The notes beneath the pieces are model-generated. The model saw nothing but the letters and a program-made list of their open reading frames with translations. It had not been told where the DNA came from and did no database searches. Position numbers and translations under genes: made by a program. Of a stretch of 64,000 nucleotides of DNA, positions 22,690 to 42,614 are shown one piece after another; within the stretch, counting starts at the first letter, position 1; every line of letters starts with the position of its first letter. The stretch is from Aporrectodea caliginosa (Eukaryota; Annelida; Clitellata; Crassiclitellata; Lumbricidae). The stretch lies in NCBI GenBank assembly GCA_020284085.1, contig JACEVL010000048.1, forward strand, positions 964,972 through 1,028,971, in the 5' to 3' direction.

Positions 22690-23440
22690 GATACTCTGGA
22701 TTTAAGTAGGTAAGTAAGTATATCCTTTATTGAACCAATTGCTAACCGCATTTTCGTGTAGGCTACATTATGAAAGTATGTGATCACGAGTAAAATCATC
22801 ATAATTATAAATGTTTTGCGTGACAAAACATTTATAATTAACAGGTATAATTCTGTCAGGTTTAAGTGGATGTAGAACATGTACTATTACTACTATAGTT
22901 TTAATCGGGGGAAGTAGGTCACGTAGAACATGGCCTGGATCTGCAAGAACAGCCCCGGTGAGTCGGGTGTCAGCACGTTGGCATAGTAGTTCGAAAATAG
23001 GGTTGTTTTCAGGCAAGTATCGCAGCCGGACCAGTCGCCGTAGCAGCGCCTGTAGGCTTGTCCGCCTCTCCTAACCCACAAATCCCCACCAGGCCGGAGA
23101 GGCATGCAATATCCTGTTAAGAGTAGTCGCATGGAAAATGTCGTGGAGTGATGATAAGCCCAAAAATAGGAACTGAGTTTAGGTATTGTGGATTTCATGT
23201 ATTGTACCATCCTCTGTATCCGAGGATTGATTGCCTCTCTCTCTCTCGTCTATAATCAAACACTGATCGACTAATAAATTCTGTCATCGATTTCATGCCA
23301 TCAGTCCATATCTTCTTAGGTCTTCCTTGAGCTCCTGATCCTGCAACAGTGCCTCGAATTAATCTCCTTCTCCAGGCAATTTTCACTCTTCCGCAGAACT
23401 AAGAAAGCTTTCTCTGTTTGAATAATTCGAGTAGATTACT
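22690..23440 (-). repeat. LINE 3' fragment plus unidentified open stretch, second copy
   Basis: Paralogue of 13611-14340 in Rv2 intron 1. GRPKKIWTDGMKSM near 23300-23340 is the LINE tail. The unidentified stretch (about 22893-23130) reads YCMPLRPGG, RRCYGDWSGCDTC and FSNYYANVLTP. Confidence 0.5.
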
Positions 23441-24185
23441 TTCTACTCCAGCAGTATCCAACAACCATTCATTTGTCTTCCTGGCAGTCCATGAAACTCC
23501 GAGAATCTGCCCCCGACACTTAATTTAAATTCGTTGATTCTCACGTTCTCGTCTTTCTGAATGGTTCCGCTCTCGACAGGCTGTCGAGAGCGGGACCATT
23601 CTTTGCACAACATTCTTTTATTAACAATGCAACGCAGATGGTTTTATAGTCTTCCGATGTGCTCAAATGTTTTTATTGGCTTGTAGTTTGGCCAGAGTTG
23701 AATGTTCTAAAATCTATAAGCTCTATTTGCAACAAATTCTTGGCTTAACGGTAGGCTACGCCAATGCAAAGATTTGAGCATAGCAGTTGTATGTTCATAA
23801 TATTTAGTCTGATGTATTAATAATATTTAATGATTTGTGGTCAAGCCTGTCTTTAAAGTCATGAAATAAAACCAAAAGATACAAACTTACGAGTAGGTGG
23901 CAATGTAACTCTAAAATTCGAGTCAGGTTCCCGATGAGGACCCAGGACCTTTCGAATGTGCATATCGATCTCAGCCCATATACGCTCTTTCCTGCGTCTA
24001 GATATTAACTCTGCGTTGTTGGGTGGATCCGTTATGCGTGGTCTAGGTCTATCAGTGTAAATATAAGTAGATCTGTCGTAGTCGGATATTTCCTTGTCAT
24101 CTCCGCTTTGACTTCTGACTCCAACAGAAATCACAAGAAGAGCTAAGGCGCTACTGAGTACAGTCGGATACATTTTTTCCGCCAT

Positions 24186-24529
24186 TTACATTCACCAACG
24201 TGAGCATAAAATTAACTGGATATAAACAAATCTTCAACTAGATAGTCTACCTATAAGACGTTATATTACGTGTCTTGACACTCGCATGACTGTGTACAAC
24301 CAGATTTGCCTCCTCAACGTAAAGAAGCGACGACTTTATAGTGTTTGGCACAAGGCCATTCCGTTGCCAAATTTTAGGCCAGATCAACATAAAAAACTAC
24401 TTTCCGCAGAAGCGACCTATATATATAATAGTGCGGTGTCAGGGTTGTTTGGAGCCTTCTTCGATGAAAACTGCTGTCGAACTGCATTCGATTGCCTAAT
24501 GCAATCGAATGCTTTTTGTCGAATACGAT
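24186..24529. promoter_or_regulatory. Promoter region of Rv2
   Basis: Minus-strand TATAAAG near 24333-24339, the conserved block with TTCCGCAGAA (24402-24411), then the microsatellite. Confidence 0.45.
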
Positions 24530-24897
<368 letters not shown>

Positions 24898-25369
24898 AGC
24901 CGCCTACGAGTGTTAAAGAACTGGTGCACCTATAGTCCTCTTACAGATCCCCTCTGAAAGCCGAAGAGTGTGCATCGCAGATCGTCAGGCCTATTTTTAA
25001 AGAGAACGCCCGAACTTCGAACCCCATAAGTTCACTTTTCTGGATGCAATCGCTTTCGGAAATTTATCCTGGTTTTTTAGTTCTGCGGCACACGTGATCA
25101 CTTCAATTATACGGATGCTAGCTGATATTTTTGCTTGAGTATTAGAAGGGATGGCAGTCATGCTGCGTGATTTGTTACATAAAAATTGAACCAGTACAGT
25201 CCTGGTGTGAAATTAGCCATAAGTTAGCTATGCGAAATGGATAGACTAGTTGCAGTTTTCGCTTACATAAAAACCATCAAGTTATTACTATACTGTAGAG
25301 TGTTTTCCATTTTGGAAAGCACATTATGGTCCATATATTGTATTGTATTCAAACATTTATCTATATAAC

Positions 25370-25530
25370 GTGAAACACAGTAGCATATTGGTTAGAGCGC
25401 TCGGCCTGTGATACGGACAGTGTCGGTTCAAGCCTCCCGCGAGGTAGGTATTGTGCGTGTAGGGTCCCTAAGCAATCTTGGCAAAATTGCTCAACGCCAT
25501 CGGTGATCTATCACGTTGCTTATTTTCAGT
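25370..25530 (+). repeat. SINE-2, tRNA-derived
   Basis: TAGCATATTGGTTAGAGCGC resembles an A box and GGTTCAAGCC (25425-25434) a B box, so the head derives from a tRNA. Related copies at 35645-35775 and 54262-54390 occupy the same place in the other duplicated units. Confidence 0.65.
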
Positions 25531-25717
25531 TCTGAACTTTGGAAGGAAGGCAATAACAAATACAGTTGCATTTGTATAGTTGCGTTTAAACAAGAATGTT
25601 TCTCTTGTTAAATAAATCTCTCAACAAAGTTTAAGTCCTGCAGACTAGACTGGCAAATGATGTGACTGCGAAGCATTGTTATCAAGAAATAATAACTAAA
25701 GTTTAAGTTTTTTTGGG

Positions 25718-25913
25718 AGGGGGCCGATACCGCATTGGATAACACACTGGCATAGAGAGCGAGAGGTACAGAGATCGAGACCGTAGGCAGACATGCTTTG
25801 TAGGCTGCAATTAGCGCCGTGTATTGCAGGCTGTCTCTTCTGTTAGTAGTTAAGATTTGCATAACTGTACACTGTAACCGGTTGCGTTTGTCAACCGGAT
25901 TGTTTCAATAAAG

Positions 25914-25990
<77 letters not shown>
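25718..25990 (+). repeat. SINE-3 with long (TTA)n tail
   Basis: tRNA-like head (CCGCATTGGATAACACACTGG, then GATCGAGACC), a body shared with 18555-18715, CAATAAAG and about 75 bp of pure TTA repeat as tail. Confidence 0.6.
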
Positions 25991-25991
<1 letters not shown>

Positions 25992-26204
25992 GAGAGATTT
26001 CAGAGCTTATATCTAATATTAAATGGCACAAATTAGCACATAACTCTCTTACTAAACGCAAAAATGATTTATTCCAGTGTCTGAATTTCATGCTTGTAAA
26101 AATAATCTTATCTGTGGAAAAATGGATAAGTGCAATATTTTACTTCAGTTTAAAATAATATATAAAGACGCAGTTTTTGTTTAACATTACCACACCAAGA
26201 TTCA

Positions 26205-26280
26205 ACTCGCGCTCTCTCTCTCTGTCTGTCTCTCTGTCTCTCTGTCTGTCTCTGTCTCTGTCTCTGTCTGTCTGTCTTAT
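26205..26280. repeat. (CT/CTGT)n microsatellite
   Basis: Equivalent of 153-247 downstream of the paralogous gene. Confidence 0.85.
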
Positions 26281-26565
26281 ATATAGTTAAACAAGCAAGC
26301 AAGTTAGGGGGTTATCCTTGTTAGCGCGAGACAAAGGCCCACACTTTACAAACAACAATGCATGCAAACAGTGTTTTATTGAAAGTTCAATGTCGGTGAA
26401 ATTATGCAATGTAATGAAACAGTCTAGAAATCTATTATGTGTTTTGCAGTCTCAGAAAACGTTGCAGCATAGAAATATATCGTCATGTTAGTAGATAGCT
26501 GTTTCGTTAGTTGAACATTTCTATAACGACTCATAGCAACCTCTTGAAGCAGATCTACAAGTAGA

Positions 26566-34421
<7,856 letters not shown>

Positions 34422-34566
34422 TTTCTTCGCCAATAATTAACTCAACAACATGAGCATAAATTGGTTATGAACGACGCTTTTAAGAGTTATACTTCAGCTA
34501 GAACGCGTTAACGTGCACTCGCATGTGAACAGCCAGATTTGCTTCCTCAACGTAAAGAAGCGTAAA

Positions 34567-34574
34567 CTTTTATA
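34567..34574 (-). promoter_or_regulatory. TATA box of Rv3
   Basis: TATAAAAG on the minus strand, about 150 nt upstream of the Rv3 ATG. Sister genes have TATAAAG at the equivalent place (about 15270 and 24336), while the broken exon at 12 kb has TTTAAAAG. Confidence 0.5.
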
Positions 34575-34599
34575 GGCGGTTGGCACAATGATGATCCGT

Positions 34600-34650
34600 T
34601 GCCTAATTTTAGGCCAGATCAACAGACAAAAACTACTTTCCGCAGAAGCG
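34600..34650 (-). promoter_or_regulatory. Conserved upstream block of Rv lectin genes
   Basis: A block of about 50 bp upstream of the TATA box is kept in all four Rv first-exon regions (about 12295-12345, 15297-15345, 24363-24415, 34600-34650). It contains TTCCGCAGAA (12331-12340, 15335-15344, 24402-24411, 34638-34647), which fits the TTCN4GAA pattern bound by some STAT factors. Conservation is seen; factor binding is inference. Confidence 0.35.
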
Positions 34651-35002
34651 AGCTGTATATTAGTGCAAAGTGCATAGCAAGGCCGGGGTCAGGGTTGTTG
34701 GAGGAATAGAGAAAAAATAATGTGAGAGACTGCCGAGTTAAGTCGCTGTGAGCACTGAAGCCTAACGCAATCAATTGCCTTTTGTCGAATACGAGCTGCT
34801 TCATCAAATTGGTTAGTAATTGTAGACATGTTTCAATAGATCTACTAAATGCTATTTTTAACCATCAGCATTGTAGATACTTTAAACCAGTAATAGTTAA
34901 CAGTGTTTTGGTAAATTTCCTGCTTGATCACGAATAACGGGATTCCAAAAGCCATGATATGCAGACTATATTATGACTTCTGTCAATCTCTCTTATCTGT
35001 CC
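34650..35002. other. Upstream region of Rv3
   Basis: Shares its first 150 bp with the other Rv upstream regions, then holds AT-rich sequence up to the ATCC array. No gene seen. Confidence 0.4.
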
Positions 35003-35196
35003 GTCCATCCAACCATGCATGCATCCATCCATTAATCCGTCCATGAGTCCATTCATCCATTCATCCATCCATCCATCCATTTATCCATTCATCCATCCAT
35101 CCATCCATCCATCCAACCATCCATTTATCCATCCATCCTTCCTTCCTTCCATCCTTCCATCCATCCATCCATCCATCCATTCACCCATCAATCAGC
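35003..35196. repeat. (ATCC)n microsatellite upstream of Rv3
   Basis: Imperfect CATC repeat with some TTCC; same relative place as the arrays at 15483 and 24530. Confidence 0.9.
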
Positions 35197-36060
35197 CGTC
35201 TTTCAGTGGTGAAGAACTAGAGCATGTATCGTTCTCTTATGGCTGATCTCCTCTGAGAGCCGAAAAGTGTATATCCAGCGCAGATCGTCAGGCCTATTTT
35301 AAAAGAGAACGCCCGAACTACGTACCCCTTAAGTTCACGCTTTTGGATGCAATCGTTTTCGGAGATTTGTCCTGGTTTTCGTTCTACTGCACACGTGATC
35401 ACTTCAAGTTTAGGCTACTGGCTGATATTTTTACTTGCGTAATAGAAGGCATGCCCTAAATGCTGCATGATTTGTTATATAAAAATTGAGCCAGTACAGC
35501 TCTAGTGTGAAAGTAGCTATAGCTATGCGAAATGGATAAACTAGTTTTAGCTTACATAAAAACTTCAAAGTTATCACTATGCCGTTGTGTATGTACACTG
35601 CAACGTGTTTTCCATTTTGGAAAACATATTATGACCTATTTAACGTGGGGTATAGTAGCATACTGGTTAGAGCGCTCGGCCTGTTATGCGGAGGGTGCCG
35701 GTTTGAGCCTTCCAAGGCACGTATTGTACGCTTGGGTTAATAAAGCAATCCACTCATAGCACTATCGATGCCTGGTCGTGTGACGTGTTTGCAGTTCTAA
35801 ACTTTGGAAGGAGGGCACTATCACAAACAGTTGTATATGTATAGTTGCGTTTAACTAAGAATCTTTCTCATGCATAAGTAATTCTCTTCTTCAAAGATAA
35901 GATCCTACAGACTAAACTAGCAATTTGGCGTCTCTGCTCTCAGGAAATAGTCACAAAAGCTGGTTGACATTGTCATCAGGGGTCAGCCATGGAATCAACA
36001 ATATCATAGAACAGAAATGTCCATGTGTCGGCGCGTCACGCTGTTTTCTCACTGCGTCAT
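35197..36060. other. Shared upstream segment with E-box and SINE-2 copy
   Basis: Matches 53975-54680 and the far upstream parts of the Rv genes. CACACGTGATCACTTC (E-box CACGTG) is near 35390-35405. A SINE-2 copy lies at about 35645-35775. Confidence 0.5.
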
Positions 36061-36450
36061 TCGCCAGATGGCGGGACGGGAAGTAGGATGGAAACTGGGA
36101 TGGAAAGGATATGGGTAGTGATGGCGAGGGGAGGGGAGTGGGCGATGGAGGGAGTGGGAAGGGGGAGGAGGAGGGAGGGGAGGGGAGGTGAAAGAGAGGG
36201 TAAGGGAGGGAAGGTAGAGGGGAGGTGGAAGGAGAGAAGGGAAGGGGAGTGGTGCGTAAGGAGAAGGGGCAGGGAGCGGCAAGGATTGTGAGGTTGAGGG
36301 CGATTGGGAGAGGTAGGGGCAGAGGAAAAGGTTAGAGGAGGGTAGACGGAGAAGAAGGGGAGATTGAGAGGGAGGTGAATGATATGGAGGGAAAGAGGGA
36401 GGGGAGAGGGACTATACTCACTTCACCTTCTACGTGTAATTGTAATTGTA
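36061..36450 (+). repeat. Polypurine (GGGA/GGA) tract with ATTGTA tail
   Basis: About 350 bp almost free of pyrimidines on the plus strand, ending in (GTAATT)n. The paralogous tract is 54685-55050. Reading frames inside are artefacts of composition. Confidence 0.8.
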
Positions 36451-36512
36451 ATTACGAAAATGTCTAGAGCATCGTCAGTAGCAAGCTACTTCTAGGATGC
36501 TTTACACACATA

Positions 36513-36743
36513 CACGTGGGGCGCGGTGGTGTAGGTGTGTGTTGGGTGCCTTGCAGCCGGAGGGTTGCGGGTTCGAATCAACCTCAAGCCGCCGCGTAGG
36601 GACCTTGGGCAAGTCTTTCACTGGCAATTGCTCAGGCGCTTCGGCGTGAAACTCCGGTTCAGTGTCAGCGCTATAGTCGGGAGCGCCACTGAGTAGGTAG
36701 AAATCTTGATGGGGCGCTATAACAAGTGCTCATACATACATAC
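36513..36743 (+). repeat. SINE-1, tRNA-derived, full length
   Basis: tRNA-like head with GGTTCGAATC (36570-36579) as B box, body shared with 2259-2433, end GGGGCGCTATAACAAGTGCTCAT and an (ATAC)n tail. Paralogous copy at 55105-55335. Confidence 0.7.
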
Positions 36744-36745
36744 TA

Positions 36746-38769
36746 GGGTGGTTCACAGATGCATGGTCAAAAACAAAGTGCAACCTAGAAACCAGGGCAC
36801 CCTCTCAGTTTGTTAGACCTATCAATAGTATTATTTAGACAAAATGTCAGCTTTTAATTCCAACGGAAAGACGGTGCTCACGGACTGAGTCAATTTGCCT
36901 GATACCGATAAAAAGACATTAATTGTGGAAATTAATGCGTCGAGCATACATTCCAGTACAAATGTATTCTATTTCACGATAAATCAAATTTTACTGTAAT
37001 TTGACAACACATGTGATAGTAGAACAGTTAGTCAGGTTGATCCATAAAATTTCAGTAAGTTTGAAGAATTGGAAATGTCAAAAATAAAATAACACATCGT
37101 TCTAACCATGAATGTCGATTGTTCCGGTTTTATGACTTCAACACCCGCTACAGTCTTAGAGTCTAGAAACTGCAAGCACTGCGTCAACAACAGACTTCTT
37201 TGTTGTTTTGAGGCAAATAGCATTCCTATTTGCCATGACCACTTGAAGAAGACACTGCTTTTCTTCATTATTGGTGAATTCCTCGAGCAAATTCACACAC
37301 CTCTGAGTCGTGTCGTTCACCACTCTCAACTGCTGAATTCTCTCTCTACCTTGTTTGTAATCCTCATTCTCGATCCATTTCTCTTGTGGAAATGTAAGAA
37401 AGTAATCACTAGTCTTCAGGTGTGACAGCAGTGTCAGTTTTCACTTGGTTGCAAAATCACCCAGGCAAACCCCCTCCCTCAGTACCGCAGCATCACCTCT
37501 CACCTTCCTTTCACCATGCAGGCTTTGCAGTTACTCTGAGAACAATATCCACCTTATCTTTTACTGGCAGTTGGTCTGAGAACAGTGCCAGACCTACAGC
37601 CTCATCTGAACGGTACCACTAGTGGTTTCTAGGGCCTTCCTGGCAGCAACGCTGATCTCGGAATCAACTGACTCGTGTTTTCCTAGAGTAATACAAAGTG
37701 ACAGATCTTGTCCACGATCTTCAGCAGCAAGTGAGGCCTTTGTCCATGCTTTTGTGTAAAGAAGGGCAACAAAGCTGCACATGAATCTGAGTTTCTTTCT
37801 TCTTCGTTAGATTGAATAAACCACGTTGATCACGAAAAGGGTAGATTTTGATGGCATACAGTAATGTGGCCATCCAACTTGCGTGGTGAATTGGCCCAGG
37901 GCTCTCTAGTGAATTATTGAAGGCTAACTTCCAAGACAACCATTTTCAGCTCAATGAGTTCTTTACCTCTTATCTCTGAATCTGATTTTCTTTCAGTTAA
38001 CTTCTTGAGAAAACTGAGTGCTGTTTCATTATAGGGTTCAGTGCCGGATATGACATTCAGTCCTGTATCACACTTTCCCAAGCAGCTTTATATGTCTGGA
38101 AGATTGGAATATGTGATGAATTAGATGGACCGCAGCACAAGGTGAATACTTTGGCTAAAATCATCACATGGTGACGGCAGGCCAACCACATGAGCTCTAG
38201 ACATATCTTGTCTTCCAGCAGAACGCACACTCCGTTGAAGAACTCAGTGTTGACAGATATCAAAGCTCAGGGTTTGAACCTTGTCAGAGAGTTTCCACAA
38301 CTCCAGAAGATTATGAATGGCCATGGATTCATTGTATCCTGTCCCACAGGCTAATTTCGTCACACCGAAAAGTTAAAGTGTTAAATATGAGCTCTTAAAT
38401 TTCATTGGCAAATGGTAAATTCGAAAATTCACTTGTGAAAACACGTCTGCCAAAAACACAGAAAGTAGACACCATGAACTTCAGCAAGAACTTTACACTT
38501 TCTTCAAAATACCGGTCAGTAAGTAAGTATAACACAACAGAAACTATTTGAAGCTCATCTCCATGACAAATGTTGAGTTCTTGACCAAGTTATACGGCAT
38601 CAAGATTTACCGCTAATGCTACTATATGGTTATTTTTCTATGTCATTGAGCACCATCTTCCAGCTGGAATAAGATGCTGAAATTTTATCTCAATAATACT
38701 ATTGACAGGTCTAACAAACTGAGAGGGTGCCCTGGTTTCTAGCTTGAACTTGGTTTTTGTGAACCACCC
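36746..38769 (-). mobile_element. TIR DNA transposon with transposase remnant, unassigned
   Basis: Ends GGGTGGTTCAC and GTGAACCACCC in inverted repeats of about 85 bp, which share CCAGGGCACCCTCTCAG and TTTGTTAGACCT. It sits inside the (ATAC)n tail of SINE-1; the sister unit at 55330 lacks it. The minus strand holds broken frames with LMWLACRHHV, CGPSNSSHIPIFQTYKAAW (about 38263-38060) and SPGPIHHASWMATLLYAIKI (about 37900-37840). The CRHH, GPS and HHA-WMA patterns look like a transposase family seen in invertebrate repeats, but I cannot name the superfamily. Confidence 0.65.
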
Positions 38770-38854
38770 TAATACATACATACATACATACATACATACA
38801 TACATACATACATACATACAATGTCAACTGTCAGCACAAATGCTAAGAGCTTGA

Positions 38855-39400
38855 TAGCAAGTACAGTTTAAACTGTTTTTAGAAACATAGAAGCTTGTGT
38901 TTTCCAGGATAGTTGCGGGATGACTGTTCCAGGCACGTGAACCAGCGACCCGAAAGGTCCGATAGCCCGCTTTAGTTTTTGTTGCAGAGACGAAAACATC
39001 AGCCGCGACCTGTTAAAATCGTTTGGTAGTGGCCTGATGCTGTCTACGAGAGTGTGGTGCGCAGTTGTTAAGACATTTATGCAATATGCACCAATATGCA
39101 GAGTTTGAAATAATATTGACTCGCTCGCCTATTCTGAGCCACTGAAGCTCGCCTTGAATCGCGGTTGAGATGTGGTCGAACTTTTATAATCGCAAGACCA
39201 GACGAGCAGCAGCGTTGATGACCGCCTGGAGCCGAATGATAGGCCTACTGCGCTGTGGCAAGCCAACAAAGGCGACATTGCAGTAATCGATTCGGCTCAG
39301 GACTAAACTTTGCATGAGATGTCGAGTCATATCCTGTGTGAGAGAGCGAGAAACAGACGTGTCAGCTGTCTCAGAATTGCGAAGTTAGTCCTCACAAGAC
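38855..39400 (-). repeat. L2-type LINE fragment
   Basis: Minus strand matches the frames at 55385-55985 (LVHKC-like CLNNCAPHYL, RIFRVSGPRAWNSHP), the conserved L2 tail. Decayed. Confidence 0.6.
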
Positions 39401-39759
39401 CGTGCTCTCTGTTGTCTTATCATTCTTGTTCTTTTGTTGTTGTTCTTCTTCTTCTTAGTCTACTTCTTCAAACGATGCGTGTTAAGACCTTGTCGTGCTC
39501 ATTATTTTTATTCGCCAGAGTTTGTCTGGTACCAGCGGTTGCACCATCATTGTGCACAGGTTCTTGCTTGGGCCCTTACTCTATGTCCACAGACGCATCT
39601 GATTTATTAGCGAACATTTTCTTCTACGGGAGATGCGATTCATCAGAGATACGTAACTGGTGCCTGAATGTCGTCCAAATGCGTTCGACTGAACTTTTTG
39701 AAGCACACTTCAACTGTAGGCAAATTTCCGAAATCGACTTGCCTATAATAATAATAATA

Positions 39760-40200
39760 ATAATTATTATTATTAAATTTATAACGCGCGCACGGTCACA
39801 CCGAATTGGGAATTTGATGTGCGGATAGTTAGCCGCTAGTAGAAGATGCAGTTAGATATCCAAGTGCTTGAAGGTCAAAAAGAAATAATGAGTTTTTAGC
39901 CGCTTTTTTGAAGGACGGAAGTGAATTTTGGCTACGAAGAGAGAGTGGCAGTCGATTCCATTCCTTGGGCCGAGGCATGGAATGCCCACAATTGTTCTGC
40001 ATAGTGGCTCAACTAAAAAAAAGGGAACTTGATGCTCGCCGGGAACGAAGAGGGATGTAAGGAGTTAGTAGTGATTGGAGGTAGGGAGGTGTGCTGGTGC
40101 TGAGGGCTTTGTAGGTCGGTTTAAATTTCATTAATCTTATCTTAATAAACTTTGCATCGCTGTCTCTTCCATTTCTTGTCGTAGACTTCATCGCTCTGTT
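39760..40200 (-). repeat. L2-type LINE 3' fragment with ATT tail
   Basis: Minus strand reads STSTPPYLQSLLTPYIPLRS and then PRPKEWNRLPLSLRSQ, the L2 C-terminal pattern; an AAT/ATT tail lies at about 39745-39775. Copies at 43970-44410 and 56330-56690. Confidence 0.6.
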
Positions 40201-40957
40201 GAGTAAGGTGACGTGGATGTTCTACCAGTCTGACATCCATGATCCAGCATAAAAATTTGCTGTCATCGCATCCGCTTGGAATGTATGCCTAGCAACCTGC
40301 GACATGGACTCATTAGCCTCTTTTTGCCTCTTTTATCAATCACCCAAAGACCGTTCTGTTCAATCGTGGGTTTGCCCTGTTATGTGGAGAGTTTGTTTTA
40401 AGTAAGACAAAGATGAGGCATATAGATTCGTGACCATAATGACAATGATAATTACGTAGTGTCGACATGTAAACAATCATATTTAGGCCCAGCATGCAAA
40501 GGTCCTGATGAACATAAGTGCTGTTGTACCAAATCTAAACTATACATTATTCATTTTGTTATTATTTTCGTTTGTAATATATTTATTCATTGATTTTATT
40601 TAAGAAGACTCATATCTAGGCCCTATTTGATGACACATACACGAGTGACCCTACAAATGTTTACTATTAAAAAAATTCTTTAACGCGCGAAAGGTCCTAC
40701 CCTATATGATAATTATGTTCTCTGTGACCCATAGAGCGCGACGCCACCGCAACCCATACATCTTGTACGTGCCGTATGTTTTTCTGCATTCCCATCTCTG
40801 CAATAATTCTCAGCTAGACGGTGATTGCAATTTCAAGTCTAATTGCCCACCCAATCGTTATAATAGTAACTGCTAGTTAAACGTGTATCGACCGCTGAAA
40901 CTTGCATGCACACGCGTGTGCACACCCACGCAAGGGCATCCGACTAACATCCGAGAG

Positions 40958-40964
40958 TATAAAA
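40958..40964 (+). promoter_or_regulatory. TATA box of Fw1
   Basis: TATAAAA about 115 nt upstream of the Fw1 ATG. The same box is at 45172-45178 (Fw2) and 57354-57360 (Fw3), and the surrounding 300 bases are nearly identical in the three copies, so transcription should start about 25-30 nt downstream and give a 5' leader of roughly 80 nt. Confidence 0.6.
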
Positions 40965-41072
40965 TCCGAGACAGAGACAGGCCTATGCTTAATTGTTCAT
41001 GGACATTTGAACAAAGTTTTTGCCGCTGCAAGAATTGGAGATCCAGCAAACTACTTGAACAAATTGGTAAAA

Positions 41073-41235
41073 ATGTTCAAAGTCACAATAACTTTACTAT
41101 TCTTTGAAATGTTGGCTGCAGTAGAAGGCCTACAAACCTCAGATATGTGCTGTCGTGACAATCAGGATTCACTGGAATATGTCAAAACGGAGCTTGAAGG
41201 CCTGAGAAATCTGCTCAGAGATAAGAAGGAAGAGT
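41073..41235 (+). CDS. Fw1: lone first exon of a Fw-type C-type lectin
   Basis: ATG 41073 to a GTAAGT donor after 41235, 163 nt, phase 1. Encodes a signal peptide (MFKVTITLLFFEMLAAVEG), a CCRDN cysteine pair and a short heptad-like helix (SLEYVKTELEGLRNLLRDKK) that could drive oligomerisation. TATAAAA at 40958-40964 lies about 115 nt upstream. No exons 2 and 3 follow before the 49-N gap at 43454-43502, after which an almost identical copy of the same region begins. It is therefore either a truncated duplicate or an unmerged allele of Fw2. Confidence 0.7.
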
Positions 41236-42610
41236 GTAAGTGACCACCTTCTCACACTGGTTTCTAGAATTTTCTAACAATATAAACTGTGTTGATCTGA
41301 GGACATGCATAGAGCATCGCTAGGCAACGAATCGTAACACATTTGTAACCCAGTGATCCAATAAACACTTGGTTATCAATCAACATTCTAATAAAATGAT
41401 TTTGTGCTGTTGAGACGAAAACGATTTCAGTAATCGTAATCCGTTACCTCGATTGAGATCTCTTAATGACGTCGCAGATCACCAGAGCCGCATAAAGGCT
41501 AGTGAGGGCACGAGTGCTGTGATTACCCTGTAAAGGCCCCCAACTGACAACTTTCAGTCCACTACACGTATTTACAACATGCTTACTAGTGAGTGTTAAC
41601 TGCCTGTAATTATTTTATGTGCTTTTCTTGTGGGGTATTAACGCTACATTACAATTTGAACACGCAACGATTAGTGTCAGGTAAATAACTATAGGCTAAG
41701 CAGATAAATTAATCATGACTTCTTATAATTTATTTATTTTAAATAACTATAAACAATTCAATTAATTATTACTTCGTATTTATTTATGTTGCAGCATGTT
41801 AGCTAGATTTAAAAATAAGTTAATAACAAGCGCGTTAAAATATTTCTTCACTTCCGAAGCCAAGTTTCACTAAGAGCACGAATATTCACATTTGATCCAG
41901 TAGTTTATATGAATAGAAGCTGACTTATACCGGCTAGAACGAATCATATGGTGACAGAAACTTGATATCCAGGGTTTGAAACTTGACAATTAAAGACAGC
42001 AATATCCCAGGTTTGCTTTATGTAACAAGAAAGTAGTTGAAGAAAGTTATGAACAAAATGTAGCATGGAAAGCAAGCGCTATATGAGCCAGATCGGTTTA
42101 TAAGCTTAGCTGCAGATCAGGAGATATAGCGTAGGCCTATGCCCTATAGCAAAGAAGCAGATCTGGTCAGAATCAGACATATAAATACTCTAGCTGTGTC
42201 CGGTTGCGATGAGGTAAAAAGGACAGGCATCAGTGAAATATTTAAATAATATCGAACATGTTATTCCAGCAACATGAGCCTATTGACAATTGAAGAGGTA
42301 AAGTCCCGTAGCCTATGTGACAGTGTGCAAAAATGAGACAACGATATTGACTATTATTATAGCAAATGATTTTTCAAGCATTATGTCAGTTTGAAACCTA
42401 TTGCTTAATGCTTAAGAGCACTTTGATGTTTAGCTAAAAACGTGAAGAACAGTCAAAACCAGAAAAATGAACAGGAAAATAATAAACCAGATGGAGTAAG
42501 CTATTAGGTGATGGAACCAAATGCAACAGTTTTTGCAAATTTGTTGGTAAGCTGTAAGAACAGCGCAATAAATGGTTCTCTACGTTTTAGGCAGGTTCAA
42601 ATGTCCGACG
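41236..42610. other. Fw1 intron-1 sequence
   Basis: Non-coding, nearly identical to 45450-46820 and 57632-58995. No other feature seen. Confidence 0.6.
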
Positions 42611-42614
42611 TCAC

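Larger units (their letters stand above)
18857..24185 (-). pseudogene. Rv2: C-type lectin gene with frameshifted last exon
   Basis: Three exons in the right order and phase: exon 1 (24185-23891; ATG start, signal peptide, QSGDD), exon 2 (20773-20549; SCPPGFQY, CYKVVYE, NWTSADRRC, AHLVAI) and exon 3 (19151-18857). Exon 3 reads RWTSV and NWYPERPGC, so the EPN motif is lost and the usual WTSG is WTSV. A net 5-nt gain after the NKAPC cysteine shifts the frame and gives a stop at 18939-18937; the correct ending (WND, then CPLCEYDLP) continues in another frame. The exon-2 donor carries a GGCCTA insertion at 20539-20548 but keeps GT. The product, if made, would lack the end of the domain and the sugar site. 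Intron 1 holds a piggyBac-type MITE and a hAT-type MITE; intron 2 holds another TIR element. Confidence 0.75.

Noticed and set aside
25385..25440. tRNA gene
   Set aside because: A and B boxes are present, but the copies are part of longer repeated bodies and do not fold as a full tRNA; they are tRNA-derived SINEs. The same applies to 36526-36580 and 25730-25790.
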